Source: Cedecea selenatireducens (GTDB taxonomy: Bacteria; Pseudomonadota; Gammaproteobacteria; Enterobacterales; Enterobacteriaceae). Taken from it: a DNA stretch of 64,000 nt. The position numbers and the translations under genes were made by a program. The notes below the pieces were generated by a model. It was not told where the DNA came from. It ran no database searches and saw only the letters and a program-made list of their open reading frames with translations. Shown here in pieces: positions 9,607 through 17,977 of this stretch. The first letter of the stretch is position 1; each line of letters opens with the position of its first letter. The stretch lies in contig NZ_JBHIKW010000004.1 in assembly GCF_042138895.1 (NCBI RefSeq), positions 124,001 to 188,000 on the forward strand, given 5' to 3'.

Positions 9607-10239
9607 ATGCACGGACCAAATCCAATGAACAAACATCCAATGGAAGGATTTCCTCAGGTTTGTTTCATTAAAAATACAGTGACAAATCCAAACATAATTG
9701 TGGGTGATTTCACCTATTATGATGATCCTGAGGGGGCTGAGAATTTTGAACGAAATGTTCTCTATCACTTCCCGTTCATAGGCGATAAATTGGTTATTGG
9801 TAAGTTTTGCGCTATCGCAAAAGGCGTCCAGTTCATCATGAACGGCGCTAACCACAAACTATCAGGCTTCTCTACCTTCCCGTTTTACATCTTCGGAAAT
9901 GGATGGGAAAAAGCTATGCCGCAATCCGGCGATCTGCCCTACAAAGGCGACACGGTTATCGGGAACGATGTGTGGATAGGGTATGAAGCACTTATCATGC
10001 CTGGCGTAAAAATTGGTAACGGCGCAATTATTTCCTCGCGATCAGTCGTCACAACTGATGTGTCTGCCTATACAGTCGTTGGGGGGAATCCAGCAAAAGT
10101 GATAAAGAAACGATTTTCTGATGAAATAGTATCCGAACTGGAAAAATTAGCGTGGTGGGATTGGCCTGTAGAACGGATTACTGAATACCTCACTGCAATA
10201 ATGTCTAATGATCTTGAAGCACTTCGCAATACCGAATGA
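9607..10239 (+). CDS. Vat/CatB-type hexapeptide acetyltransferase
   Basis: Protein of 210 residues of the xenobiotic acetyltransferase family (left-handed beta-helix). These are trimeric cytoplasmic enzymes that acetylate streptogramin A (Vat) or chloramphenicol (CatB). Visible hallmarks are FIMNGANHK with the catalytic His83, NDVWIGYEALIMPGVKIG, and VVGGNPAKVIKKRF. The order and wording resemble Vat proteins most. A strong GGAGG site precedes ATG 9607. The gene is clearly more AT-rich than its neighbours and sits beside a broken GNAT gene, signs of acquisition. Which drug or other substrate it modifies cannot be read from the sequence. Confidence 0.85.
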   Translation: MHGPNPMNKHPMEGFPQVCFIKNTVTNPNIIVGDFTYYDDPEGAENFERNVLYHFPFIGDKLVIGKFCAIAKGVQFIMNGANHKLSGFSTFPFYIFGNGWEKAMPQSGDLPYKGDTVIGNDVWIGYEALIMPGVKIGNGAIISSRSVVTTDVSAYTVVGGNPAKVIKKRFSDEIVSELEKLAWWDWPVERITEYLTAIMSNDLEALRNTE

Positions 10240-10368
10240 ATTGGTTTACGGCTGCCATCTTATATTTGGCAACTTCCGCTCCTCGCTCAAAGCAGCGAAA
10301 CATACAGCCGCCGGGCCTTTCTGGCATTGATGCATGCTATCGAGGAGTCTGACTAGTAACCCCCAGGA

Positions 10369-10629
10369 TTAACGTTCGGCTATCCACAGCAACGGAATCA
10401 CCGGCAGGGCGAAAATGATAAGGAAAATCGTCAGCTCTTCACTCCAGCCGTAGCCCACTTTAATAACCCCGATCAGCATATTGACCGCCGTAATAAGGCA
10501 CCACAGCACCGCAAAGCCTCTGGCGATAATCGCCTGGGCTGGCGGGTAGTCAGGGGTAAAAAGCCGAATCAGCAGATAACACCCGCTGGCGAGTAAAAAT
10601 CCGCTCAACAGAAAGAGAAACGTGCGCAT
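10369..10629 (-). CDS. Small membrane protein of unknown function
   Basis: An 86-residue, very hydrophobic protein with three predicted helices (about 3-22, 36-56, 64-82) and a short charged tail. I do not recognise the family. ATG 10629 has GGAG at a good distance; the TTG just before it is less likely. It lies 68 bases downstream of the SDR gene's stop codon position on the opposite side, as an isolated minus-strand gene, and gives no functional clue. Confidence 0.6.
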   Translation of the reverse strand: MRTFLFLLSGFLLASGCYLLIRLFTPDYPPAQAIIARGFAVLWCLITAVNMLIGVIKVGYGWSEELTIFLIIFALPVIPLLWIAER

Positions 10630-10697
10630 CAAACACTCCAGGAAATGGCCTGCGGCCTAGCTTTTGCCAGATGCAAGATAAGCCGCAGGCCGGGGGT

Positions 10698-11594
10698 TTA
10701 CCGTCGGGGAGTAAGCAGGTCGCCTAAGCCAATACGTTGCAAAAACTCTTTGCGGATGCGGTCGGCCACCGCGTTCACCACTTCGGCGCCGTCGTCGGAG
10801 GGATCAACGTGCACCCGGAACGGGCGTTTGCCGTCCGGCGCATTCACGATGTCCACCATCGCCGCGGCCACGTCTGCTACGTCTGCATCTTCCGGCTCGC
10901 AGGCCGCCAGGCCTTTCAGCGCTTCATCCTCCAGGCCGGCCGTTGGGCCATGTTTTGTGTACGCCTGTTCGCGTTCGGTATCCGCAGGCTTGCCGGAATG
11001 CAGGAAATGGTTGGTGCCTTTGGTAAAGGCGCCCGGCACCAGAATAGAGCTTTCAATACCCCAGCGGCTTAGCTCGGCGGCATAGCTCACGGCCACGGCG
11101 TCTATTGCGGCTTTGGCGGCAAAATAAGGGGCCAGATAGGGGGGCGTGCCTCCCCTGGTACTGCTGCTGCCGACCCAAAGCACGAGGCCCTTTCTCTGCT
11201 GGCGCAAATAAGGCAGAGCCGCCCGGTTAACGCGCTGGGTGCCCAGCACGTTAATGTCAAACAGCTGGCTGAACTGCTCCGGCAGGAAGGCTTCAGCGGG
11301 GCCGTAGGACATATGTCCGGCGTTATGAACCACGACGTCGAGCCTGCCGTGTTCCGCAATAATCAGCGCGATGGCCGCATTCGCAGAATCCTGAGACTGC
11401 ACGTCAAGCTCAACGGCACGGAGATCGACCTCGTGCTGCCGCGCATAATCCTTAAGGCTTTCAACCTGAGGGGCATTGCGGCCCGCGATGTCCCGCATAC
11501 TGGCGTAGACGGTATGTCCGGCATGGGCGAGGGCGCGAGCGGATAACGCCCCAAAGCCGCTGGACGCCCCGGTTATCAGAATGATTTGCTGCAT
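10698..11594 (-). CDS. Short-chain dehydrogenase/reductase (classical SDR)
   Basis: NAD(P)-dependent oxidoreductase of 298 residues. It has the cofactor motif TGASSGFG near the N-terminus, the structural NAG motif (VVHNAGHMS), an active-site Ser stretch (WVGSSSTRGG) and the YFAAK catalytic Tyr/Lys. The start is ATG 11594; the open frame upstream runs into the neighbouring SDR gene. It follows that gene by 25 bases on the same strand, so the two form an operon divergent from the LysR gene at 12479. The substrate is unknown. Confidence 0.85.
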   Translation of the reverse strand: MQQIILITGASSGFGALSARALAHAGHTVYASMRDIAGRNAPQVESLKDYARQHEVDLRAVELDVQSQDSANAAIALIIAEHGRLDVVVHNAGHMSYGPAEAFLPEQFSQLFDINVLGTQRVNRAALPYLRQQRKGLVLWVGSSSTRGGTPPYLAPYFAAKAAIDAVAVSYAAELSRWGIESSILVPGAFTKGTNHFLHSGKPADTEREQAYTKHGPTAGLEDEALKGLAACEPEDADVADVAAAMVDIVNAPDGKRPFRVHVDPSDDGAEVVNAVADRIRKEFLQRIGLGDLLTPRR

Positions 11595-11619
11595 GGTTTT
11601 CTCCAGTTTGCCGCGAAAT

Positions 11620-12357
11620 TTAAGCAAAGCCGCCGTTGACGCGGATAACCTGAGAATTCACCCAGCTGCCGTCCGGACCAGCCAGCGTGGCAACAATGCT
11701 GGCAATTTCGTCAGGTGTGCCGATGCGCCCGAGCGGGGCGAGGTTGGCGATGGCCTGGATTTGCTCTTCGGTTTTACCGTTCAGGAATAGATCCGTGCCG
11801 GTTGGCCCAGGCGCTACGGCGTTAACGGTAATATTGCGGCCGCGCAGCTCGTTGGCGAGAACGTGAACCAGGCCTTCAACACCGGCCTTAGAGGCAATGT
11901 AAGGGCCGTATGCCGGGAAGGATTTCGCGATAACGCTGGTTGAAAGGGCAATAATGCGGCCGCCTTCGTTCAGTGATTCGGCGGCATTAGCCAGCACCAT
12001 AAACGCGCCGCGCAGGTTTGTGTTGATGACTTTGTCAAACTCAGCGAGGCCGGCTGGCGTGATTTTCACCATCGGCATAATCCCTGCGCTGTGCACCACT
12101 ACATCGAGCTGGTTATTAACGGCTTTCGCTTCGGCAAACAGGCGAGCGACATCGCTTTCGGATGAGACATCGGCCTGGATCGCCACGGCTTCACCGCCGC
12201 TGGCCTTAATCGCCTGCACCGTTTCATCGGCGCTGGCTTTGTTACCGGCATAGTTGACGATGACGGTGAAGCCGTCGCGAGCCAGTCTTTCGGCAATAGC
12301 CCGGCCAATCCCACGGGAAGCGCCGGTCACCAGGGCAGTTTTCTTTGCAGTTGTCAT
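11620..12357 (-). CDS. SDR-family oxidoreductase (FabG-like)
   Basis: Oxidoreductase of 245 residues with the Rossmann motif TGASRGIG, the NAG-like HSAGIMP, the catalytic YIASK and the terminal VNGGFA typical of FabG-like SDRs. Several such stand-alone enzymes reduce small ketones or quinones, but specificity is not visible here. ATG 12357 was chosen because the upstream extension is low in similarity. It is the first gene of the two-SDR operon and faces the LysR gene across a short promoter region. Confidence 0.87.
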   Translation of the reverse strand: MTTAKKTALVTGASRGIGRAIAERLARDGFTVIVNYAGNKASADETVQAIKASGGEAVAIQADVSSESDVARLFAEAKAVNNQLDVVVHSAGIMPMVKITPAGLAEFDKVINTNLRGAFMVLANAAESLNEGGRIIALSTSVIAKSFPAYGPYIASKAGVEGLVHVLANELRGRNITVNAVAPGPTGTDLFLNGKTEEQIQAIANLAPLGRIGTPDEIASIVATLAGPDGSWVNSQVIRVNGGFA

Positions 12358-12440
12358 GTTGTTCTCCAGATGCTGTGAGTGGGTCGCCCCGAGTGGGCGT
12401 GGGTGCATTGTTAATGTTTTTGAATTCGGGATAAATGGTG

Positions 12441-12453
12441 CTAATTTGATTAG
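12441..12453. promoter_or_regulatory. Inverted repeat in SDR/LysR divergent promoter
   Basis: CTAAT-TTG-ATTAG is a 13-base inverted repeat 26 bases upstream of the LysR start, in the intergenic region shared with the SDR operon. It has a T-N11-A-like layout and is a plausible binding site for the adjacent LysR protein. Confidence 0.4.
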
Positions 12454-12478
12454 ATAATTTCGTTTTGGTTAATAATAG

Positions 12479-13387
12479 ATGGATAAATTCGATACGTTGC
12501 AGCTGTTCACCCGCATTGTTGAGCTGGGCAGTTTCAGCCAGGCCGCAGACCAGCTTGGCATCCCGAGAGCCACGGCAAGCAATGCGATTAAAGAGCTGGA
12601 GAGCCAGCTTGGCTGCCGCCTGCTGGAACGGACTACCCGCCACGTGCGAGCTTCCCAGGACGGCAAAGCGTATTACCAGCGCTGCGTATATATTCTGGCA
12701 GAGCTGAATGATGCAGAGGCCGCGCTGCGACCGGTGGTCACCAGGCCTCGTGGAATTTTGCGCATCGACCTGCAGGGAACGCATGCGTCACAGATAGTTC
12801 TTCCGCTGCTGGATGAGTTTCATCGCCGTTACCCGGACATCGAGCTGATTATCAGCAGCGGCGACAGGCTGGTTGATCTGGTTCGTGAGGGGATCGACTG
12901 CGTGGTGCGAGCCGGTAAGCTGCAGGATTCTTCGCTGGTTGCGCGCCACCTGGCGGATTTGCCGCAAATTGTGTGCGCCAGCCCGGATTATCTGGCGTCA
13001 TTTGGTGTACCTGAGCATCCGGACGATCTCGAGCATCACCAGTGTGTAAACTTCTTCTCGACCACGGGCGGCCTGAATTATCCCTTCGAATTCATCATCG
13101 ATAACGAGCGGCGAGCCTTCTCGCCCAAAGGCTGGGTGACGGTCAACGAAGCGGAAAATTATGTTATCTGCGCCCTGCGGGGCTGCGGCCTGGTTCAGAT
13201 CCCGCGTTACCACGTCGAACAGGCGCTGACTGCAGGTCGGCTGGTTGAAGTGATGAGCGACTGGCAAAGTCCGGCCATCGCTGTTTCTGCGGTGTATACC
13301 CAAAACCGGCAGCTTTCTCCGCGAGTACGCGTGTTTATCGACTGGCTGAAAGAGATTTATAGCTCGAGGTTTCCTGCGGTGGGTTAG
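12479..13387 (+). CDS. LysR-family transcriptional regulator
   Basis: Regulator of 302 residues. The helix-turn-helix (AADQLGIPRATASNAIKEL) is followed by a standard LysR substrate-binding domain. The wording resembles the many YafC/DmlR-type regulators found beside SDR genes. It is divergent from the two SDR genes and probably controls them. The start at ATG 12479 has no strong ribosome site. Confidence 0.9.
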   Translation: MDKFDTLQLFTRIVELGSFSQAADQLGIPRATASNAIKELESQLGCRLLERTTRHVRASQDGKAYYQRCVYILAELNDAEAALRPVVTRPRGILRIDLQGTHASQIVLPLLDEFHRRYPDIELIISSGDRLVDLVREGIDCVVRAGKLQDSSLVARHLADLPQIVCASPDYLASFGVPEHPDDLEHHQCVNFFSTTGGLNYPFEFIIDNERRAFSPKGWVTVNEAENYVICALRGCGLVQIPRYHVEQALTAGRLVEVMSDWQSPAIAVSAVYTQNRQLSPRVRVFIDWLKEIYSSRFPAVG

Positions 13388-13406
13388 TGCCTGGCTGGCC
13401 AGGCAC
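13387..13406. terminator. Hairpin between convergent LysR and hydrolase genes
   Basis: GTGCCTGG-CTGG-CCAGGCAC forms a perfect 8-base-pair stem with a 4-base loop, beginning at the last base of the LysR stop codon. It lies 11 bases from the end of the convergent hydrolase gene. No T-run follows on either strand, so it may only slow or weakly stop transcription. Confidence 0.4.
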
Positions 13407-13416
13407 TGAGTACCGG

Positions 13417-14289
13417 CTAAATAGGTTCAAACGGCAGGCCCAGCGAGTGAACGAACGTTTTCATCTGCGGGTACCACAGTCTGACGCCGGCCTTGCTGTC
13501 GGCAAAGTCATGGGAGTTTTTCCCGAAGGTACCGATATCAACCATTCGGGCTCGGTTTGCAGCCCCGGAGGCCTGGCTTGTGTAGGCGCTGAACATCTGC
13601 TGCGGCAGCGGCTGCGGCCAAAGTTCATCGTTATCGCCGTAGAACCAAAGCGACGGGTAACGCGCCCGTTGCCCGATACTGTCGTAGGCGTTCACCAAGT
13701 TTTGCTGCCAGCCTGCGCAGGTTTTCATGCGTAGCCCGCCGGAAAAGTTAATCACGCCCAGTACGCCGGGAATTTGCCGGGTACTCAGGGCCATGGTCAC
13801 CAGCCCGCCATCAGACTGACCGGCAACCACGATGCGTGTGCGATCGACATACGGCAACTTTACCAGCGCACTGAGGGCGGCGGCAGAATCTTTGGCCTCG
13901 TCAAACGCGTGGCGGCGAACGTCGCATCCGTCGCGCGGATACTGCCCGCCTGATGCCGCGAAGCCTTCCCGCATAGGTATGGCAACCACAAACCCGCGGT
14001 GAACAAATACCGAGGCAATTTCAAGGTGACGTGAACGAGGCTGCGTGCGGGCGTTGCCGGGATTTTTGCCGTGATTCATTAACAGCAGAGGGAAAGGACC
14101 GTTGCCCGGAGGCTTGTAGAGCGTGGTTTCGAGCTCAACGATTTTCCCGTCAGTTTCGACCGGCAGCATCACAACCTGTTCGTTGAGTCGGCGATCCAGC
14201 CGCATTGATGAAGCAGAAGCGTCAGGGGCAGAGCGGCAGCCGCTGAGGGTGAGGAATAGCACCGAAACTGCGATGCTTTTGAGAGCCAT
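13417..14289 (-). CDS. Lipoprotein alpha/beta hydrolase (dienelactone-hydrolase-like)
   Basis: Protein of 290 residues. ATG 14289 gives a lipoprotein signal with lipobox LTLSGC and lipidated Cys18, so it is membrane-anchored on the periplasmic side. The hydrolase domain shows LLLMNHGKNPG, the nucleophile elbow GQSDGG, the acid segment YGDNDELWP and a late NSHDF that may supply the His. The internal CDVRRHAFDEAKDSAAAL segment resembles family members annotated as dienelactone hydrolases. The substrate is unknown. Confidence 0.78.
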   Translation of the reverse strand: MALKSIAVSVLFLTLSGCRSAPDASASSMRLDRRLNEQVVMLPVETDGKIVELETTLYKPPGNGPFPLLLMNHGKNPGNARTQPRSRHLEIASVFVHRGFVVAIPMREGFAASGGQYPRDGCDVRRHAFDEAKDSAAALSALVKLPYVDRTRIVVAGQSDGGLVTMALSTRQIPGVLGVINFSGGLRMKTCAGWQQNLVNAYDSIGQRARYPSLWFYGDNDELWPQPLPQQMFSAYTSQASGAANRARMVDIGTFGKNSHDFADSKAGVRLWYPQMKTFVHSLGLPFEPI

Positions 14290-14378
14290 TCCGGAGCGCT
14301 TTGGTTCCTGGGGTAAAGACGCTATCAGCCACTTCAAAGAACCCATCTGTCTGCCCTGGCAAAAAAATCGCGGTTGAA

Positions 14379-15026
14379 TTACGCCGTGTCGTCCACGGTC
14401 GGCTGTTGTTTTGCATACAGATAAACCGACGCCCGCGAAATGCCCAGATGCTGCGCCACGGTTTCCATCGATTTACGGATATCCAGTAATCCTTCTTTTT
14501 TCAGCGTCTGCAACAGCTCAATTCTTTCCGAAGTTTTCAGCGCGCGCGGCGTCGTCGCCAGCCCGGCAGCATACTGGTCGATTCTCAGCCTTATGGCCTC
14601 TGAACCTACGGGTTCAATGTGCTCTTCCACCGGACCCGCGTGGGTTTCAGTGAAGCGCGACAGCATGCTTTGCATCCCTCTGAACAAGGTCATATCCAGA
14701 TTCAGGCACAGCGCGGCGACGTACTCCCCGGAGGCATCTTTCAGCCCGATGGAGGTACTTTTTACCGGGCGACCATCGGCAAACTGGTTGGCGTAATTGG
14801 CAACCACTGCCGGAAAATCCGGGGAGGCAATGCGAGCCAGCCCCATTTCGGTTGCGGCCTGGCCGACTTTTCGGCCCGACAGATTGTTATGTATGGAGAG
14901 AATAGAGTGTTGCGGCTGTTGCAGGTCATGCACTACCACCTCACAAAACGGCGCGAAGGTCTCGCTTATCCCCTGGGCAATATTGTCGAGCTGCTCTAGC
15001 AGGGTATTGTCTGCTGGTTTTGTCAC
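14379..15026 (-). CDS. YheO/DauR-type PAS-HTH transcriptional regulator
   Basis: Regulator of 215 residues. An N-terminal YheO-like PAS domain (about 10-120, with VVVHDLQQPQHSILSI) is followed by a C-terminal HTH_22 domain (AQHLGISRASVYLYAK). The family includes DauR, which represses D-arginine catabolism genes. It ends the same-strand run ridA to ammonia-lyase to regulator, with an 18-base gap after the lyase. This strongly suggests it controls that amino-acid catabolic operon, with a hydroxyaspartate- or serine-like effector. Confidence 0.85.
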   Translation of the reverse strand: MTKPADNTLLEQLDNIAQGISETFAPFCEVVVHDLQQPQHSILSIHNNLSGRKVGQAATEMGLARIASPDFPAVVANYANQFADGRPVKSTSIGLKDASGEYVAALCLNLDMTLFRGMQSMLSRFTETHAGPVEEHIEPVGSEAIRLRIDQYAAGLATTPRALKTSERIELLQTLKKEGLLDIRKSMETVAQHLGISRASVYLYAKQQPTVDDTA

Positions 15027-15044
15027 GCTATTCTCTCCTGATGT

Positions 15045-16025
15045 TTAACGCTGTGCGGCCCTGGCGAGTAACTCGCCGTAGCGGCTGATGTCGACGTTAC
15101 CGCCGCTAAGGATGATGCCCACACGCTTGCCGCGAAGGCTCTCTTTCATCCCGCGTGCGGCAGCAAAACCAAGGCAACCCGTCGGCTCGACGACCATTTT
15201 CATGCGCTCGGCGAAAAACTTCATCGAGTCGATCAGTTCGTCATCGCTGGCGGTAAAGATATCGTCCACGTTCTGGCGAATCATCTCGAAGGTATAGTCG
15301 CCGAGGAAGGTGGTCTGCGCGCCGTCTGCTATCGTTTTTGGCGTATCGATGCGCACAATCTTACCGCGTCGGAAGGACTGTTGCGCGTCATTCCCCGCCT
15401 CCGGCTCAACGCCATAAACCTTACAGTGGGGCGAAAGCCTGCGTGCCGCCAGCGAGCAGCCGGAAATTAAGCCACCGCCCCCCAGGCAGACAAACAGCGC
15501 GTCCAGTTCGCCGACCTCGTCAAACAGCTCTTTTGCCGCCGTACCCTGGCCCGCAATCACGTGTGGATGATCGTAAGGAGGGATCAGGGTCAGGCCATAT
15601 TTCTCAGCCAGATCGTTACCGATCTGCTGGCGGTCTTCGGTGTAGCGGTTATAGAGAATGACTTTCCCGCCGTATTCCCGCGTCGCGGCTATTTTGGCCG
15701 CCGGGGCATCTTCCGGCATCACGATAGTGGCCGGAATACCCAACAGCCTTGCTGCCAGCGCAATCGCCTGGGCGTGGTTCCCGGAGGAGAAGGCCACCAC
15801 GCCAGCTTCTTTCTGCGCGGGCGTGAACTGGGCGAGGGCGTTCATTGCGCCACGAAATTTAAACGCACCCATGCGCTGGTAATTTTCACATTTGAAAAAG
15901 ACTTCTGCGCCAAACTCTTCATTCACGGTGCGGGAAGTCATCACCGGCGTGCGGTTGGCATGGTCTTTAATACGCTGAGCTGCGGCCACCACATCGTCAT
16001 AAACGGGAAGAACTAGTTCACTCAT
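15045..16025 (-). CDS. PLP ammonia-lyase, threo-3-hydroxyaspartate/threonine dehydratase type
   Basis: Fold-type II PLP enzyme of 326 residues. The Schiff-base Lys56 lies in GAFKFRGAMN, the phosphate-binding loop is LGGGGLISG, and a catalytic Ser sits in FSSGNHAQ. The length, without an ACT domain, matches threo-3-hydroxy-L-aspartate ammonia-lyases, serine racemases and catabolic threonine dehydratases. The reaction yields a 2-imino acid, which the neighbouring RidA would hydrolyse to the keto acid and ammonia. I favour hydroxyaspartate ammonia-lyase because of the YheO-type regulator and the length, but plain threonine or serine dehydratase activity cannot be excluded. Confidence 0.82.
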   Translation of the reverse strand: MSELVLPVYDDVVAAAQRIKDHANRTPVMTSRTVNEEFGAEVFFKCENYQRMGAFKFRGAMNALAQFTPAQKEAGVVAFSSGNHAQAIALAARLLGIPATIVMPEDAPAAKIAATREYGGKVILYNRYTEDRQQIGNDLAEKYGLTLIPPYDHPHVIAGQGTAAKELFDEVGELDALFVCLGGGGLISGCSLAARRLSPHCKVYGVEPEAGNDAQQSFRRGKIVRIDTPKTIADGAQTTFLGDYTFEMIRQNVDDIFTASDDELIDSMKFFAERMKMVVEPTGCLGFAAARGMKESLRGKRVGIILSGGNVDISRYGELLARAAQR

Positions 16026-16048
16026 TATGCCTCCTTCAATCGGTTGTC

Positions 16049-16438
16049 TTATTCAGAGAGCGCCACGGCTTCAACTTCAAGCGCTGCGCCGTAATGGAGC
16101 TGTGAAACGCCGGCTACCGCGCGGGAAGGGCGATGCTCGCCAATCCACTCCGCGTAGATTTTGTTAAATAGCGGCCAGAGATTGATATCCGTGATGTACA
16201 CCCGCACGGAAACAAGGTGCTGCTTTGTTACGCCCGCGCAGCCGAGGCAGGACTCTATGTTTTGCAGCACCAGCCGGGCCTGCTCCTCAAAAGGCGCATC
16301 GCAGCGTGGGCTGCCGTCAACGGCAACGGGTAGCTGCCCGGAAATAAACACCAATCCGCCTGCGGTAGTGGTGTGCGAATAGTGCCCCACGGGAGCAGGC
16401 ACGTTTTCGATATTGCGCAGCGTGATATCCGGAGCCAT
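16049..16438 (-). CDS. RidA-family enamine/imine deaminase
   Basis: Protein of 129 residues of the RidA/YjgF/UK114 family. These trimers hydrolyse reactive enamine/imine products of PLP dehydratases. The family Arg sits in HRPSRAVAGVSQL and the C-terminal Glu in LEVEAVAL. ATG 16438 has GAGAGGA at a good distance. It is the first gene of the operon with the PLP ammonia-lyase (23-base gap), which gives it a clear partner. Confidence 0.88.
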   Translation of the reverse strand: MAPDITLRNIENVPAPVGHYSHTTTAGGLVFISGQLPVAVDGSPRCDAPFEEQARLVLQNIESCLGCAGVTKQHLVSVRVYITDINLWPLFNKIYAEWIGEHRPSRAVAGVSQLHYGAALEVEAVALSE

Positions 16439-16646
16439 GTGTCCTCTCAATTGCGTTCAGATTTAGACAAATAATCTATATCTGGACTAAATGTTGATCA
16501 AGTAGTTTTCAACATGGAAAGCAGCAAGGGAGATAGTGGTGAGCTGGAAGGGAGGAGAAAGTCAGGATCGTGGTCGTTAGAGCGGGAAATGGCAATGTGT
16601 TACTATAATAAAAACGGGGTCTTAAGTGTTTAGGGATTATAACTAT

Positions 16647-17093
16647 ATGAGATTTTATGGCATCGACTATCTACAAACGCAGTCTAATATTAATGATTAT
16701 TTAAAATACATCATTATATTTAGTGCTTTATTTATCCTGATCGTTTTTTTTAGCCTCTACATGCGTCATCGCTTACAAACTAAATATCGAGACCTAACAA
16801 TAATCGTATTTTTATTTTTACTGTTCATTTCTGGTGTTCAGTATGCAGATTATACTGATAGTCAAAATATACACTCTCAATCATCACAAATGGTGAGCTT
16901 TGTTAAATTGTTATCAAAAGAAAAAGAAGTGGGTATGGATTCTATATTTTCAAATTCAGTACAGCTCTCGGATGGCATAATCGTTAAAATTAATGATCTT
17001 TACTATCGCGTTAATTTAAGTCCGGATCAAAAAACATATAGTTTAGTTGAGGTGTCGTTAGTAAACCCAGGCATAGAAATCATAAAAAACTGA
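16647..17093 (+). CDS. DUF3290 family membrane protein
   Basis: Protein of 148 residues with two helices (about 20-40 and 53-70) and a hydrophilic C-terminal domain, matching the DUF3290 pattern known mostly from lactobacilli and other Firmicutes (RFYGIDYLQTQ, RHRLQTKYRDL, HSQSSQMV, LSDGIIVKINDLYY). ATG 16647 fits family N-termini; GTG 16626 would add seven residues. It is strikingly AT-rich beside GC-rich neighbours and is followed after nine bases by a DUF421 gene, the usual partner. The function is unknown. Confidence 0.75.
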   Translation: MRFYGIDYLQTQSNINDYLKYIIIFSALFILIVFFSLYMRHRLQTKYRDLTIIVFLFLLFISGVQYADYTDSQNIHSQSSQMVSFVKLLSKEKEVGMDSIFSNSVQLSDGIIVKINDLYYRVNLSPDQKTYSLVEVSLVNPGIEIIKN

Positions 17094-17102
17094 GGAACAG
17101 AA

Positions 17103-17738
17103 ATGATAATTTATACGCCAATCATGATAAAATTGGGTCTGGGGATACTGTGCCTGATTATTCAAATAAATCTCATGGGGAAGGGTAATCTGGCTCCTTC
17201 ATCCGCAATGGACCAGGTTCAGAACTATGTGCTCGGGGGGATTATCGGTGGCGTAATTTATAATGAATCGATAACAGTACTACAGTTTGTTTTGGTGTTA
17301 ATTATATGGACCTTCCTCGTTTTTGTCCTTAAATTTTTAAAAGAGAACAATCGTCTAGTTAAAAGGATTATTGATGGCAAGCCTATCACCCTGGTACATA
17401 ATGGCAGTGTCAATGTTAAGGAGTGTTTACGCAATGGTGTTTCTGCAAATGATTTGATGTTCAAGTTAAGGGCGAATGGCATTTATGAAATAGAACAATT
17501 GAAGCGCGTAGTTCTCGAACAGAATGGGCAATTAACCATTATACAAAGTGGTGATGAAAATATACGCTATCCAATTATAGTTGATGGTTTAGCTAATCAT
17601 GATCTGCTCGAAATCCTTAACAAGGACAATGACTGGTTAGAAAATGAAGTTATCAAGCAAGGCTTTAATAAAATCAGCGAAGTATATTTAGGTGAGTATC
17701 TCTCGGGCAGGATTAATTTATACGGATATGAAAGATAA
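17103..17738 (+). CDS. DUF421 (YetF-type) membrane protein
   Basis: Protein of 211 residues with three N-terminal helices and the soluble C-terminal DUF421 domain (PITLVHNGSVNVKECLRNG, followed by the ANDLMFKLRANGI stretch). DUF421 proteins occur widely in Bacillus (YetF, YdfR) and some proteobacteria; their role is unsettled. It is in an operon with the DUF3290 gene. Both are AT-rich, which points to acquisition as a unit, possibly from a low-GC Gram-positive. A separate AT-rich tail runs to about 17800. Confidence 0.78.
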   Translation: MIIYTPIMIKLGLGILCLIIQINLMGKGNLAPSSAMDQVQNYVLGGIIGGVIYNESITVLQFVLVLIIWTFLVFVLKFLKENNRLVKRIIDGKPITLVHNGSVNVKECLRNGVSANDLMFKLRANGIYEIEQLKRVVLEQNGQLTIIQSGDENIRYPIIVDGLANHDLLEILNKDNDWLENEVIKQGFNKISEVYLGEYLSGRINLYGYER

Positions 17739-17943
17739 TATCTAAAACCAAGCGTCTGACCTATTAGGTTATAGATAAAAAAGGAATGCACTTAATCTCT
17801 TATATGTCACTTTCCAAGGGGAGCCTTGAGGTCTTCCCAGGATTTTCGGCTTAAAGGAGGGCTCTCTCGTCGAGGCAGTGTTGTACTGATGATGATGCCG
17901 CCCATCGCTGGCTTAGAGATAGCTTCAGTCCAGCATGACGGCA

Positions 17944-17968
17944 TAAAAACCCCACCGCAAGGGTGGGG
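17944..17968 (-). terminator. Rho-independent terminator of the acid phosphatase gene
   Basis: CCCCACC (17950-17956) pairs with GGTGGGG (17962-17968). Read on the minus strand, the stem is followed by a TTTTT run. It lies just past the end of the phosphatase gene and is a typical intrinsic terminator. Confidence 0.8.
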
Positions 17969-17977
17969 CGAGACAGC

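Noticed and set aside
13387..13406. Full intrinsic terminator
   Set aside because: The stem is perfect but no T-run follows on either strand, so only a weak terminator is claimed.
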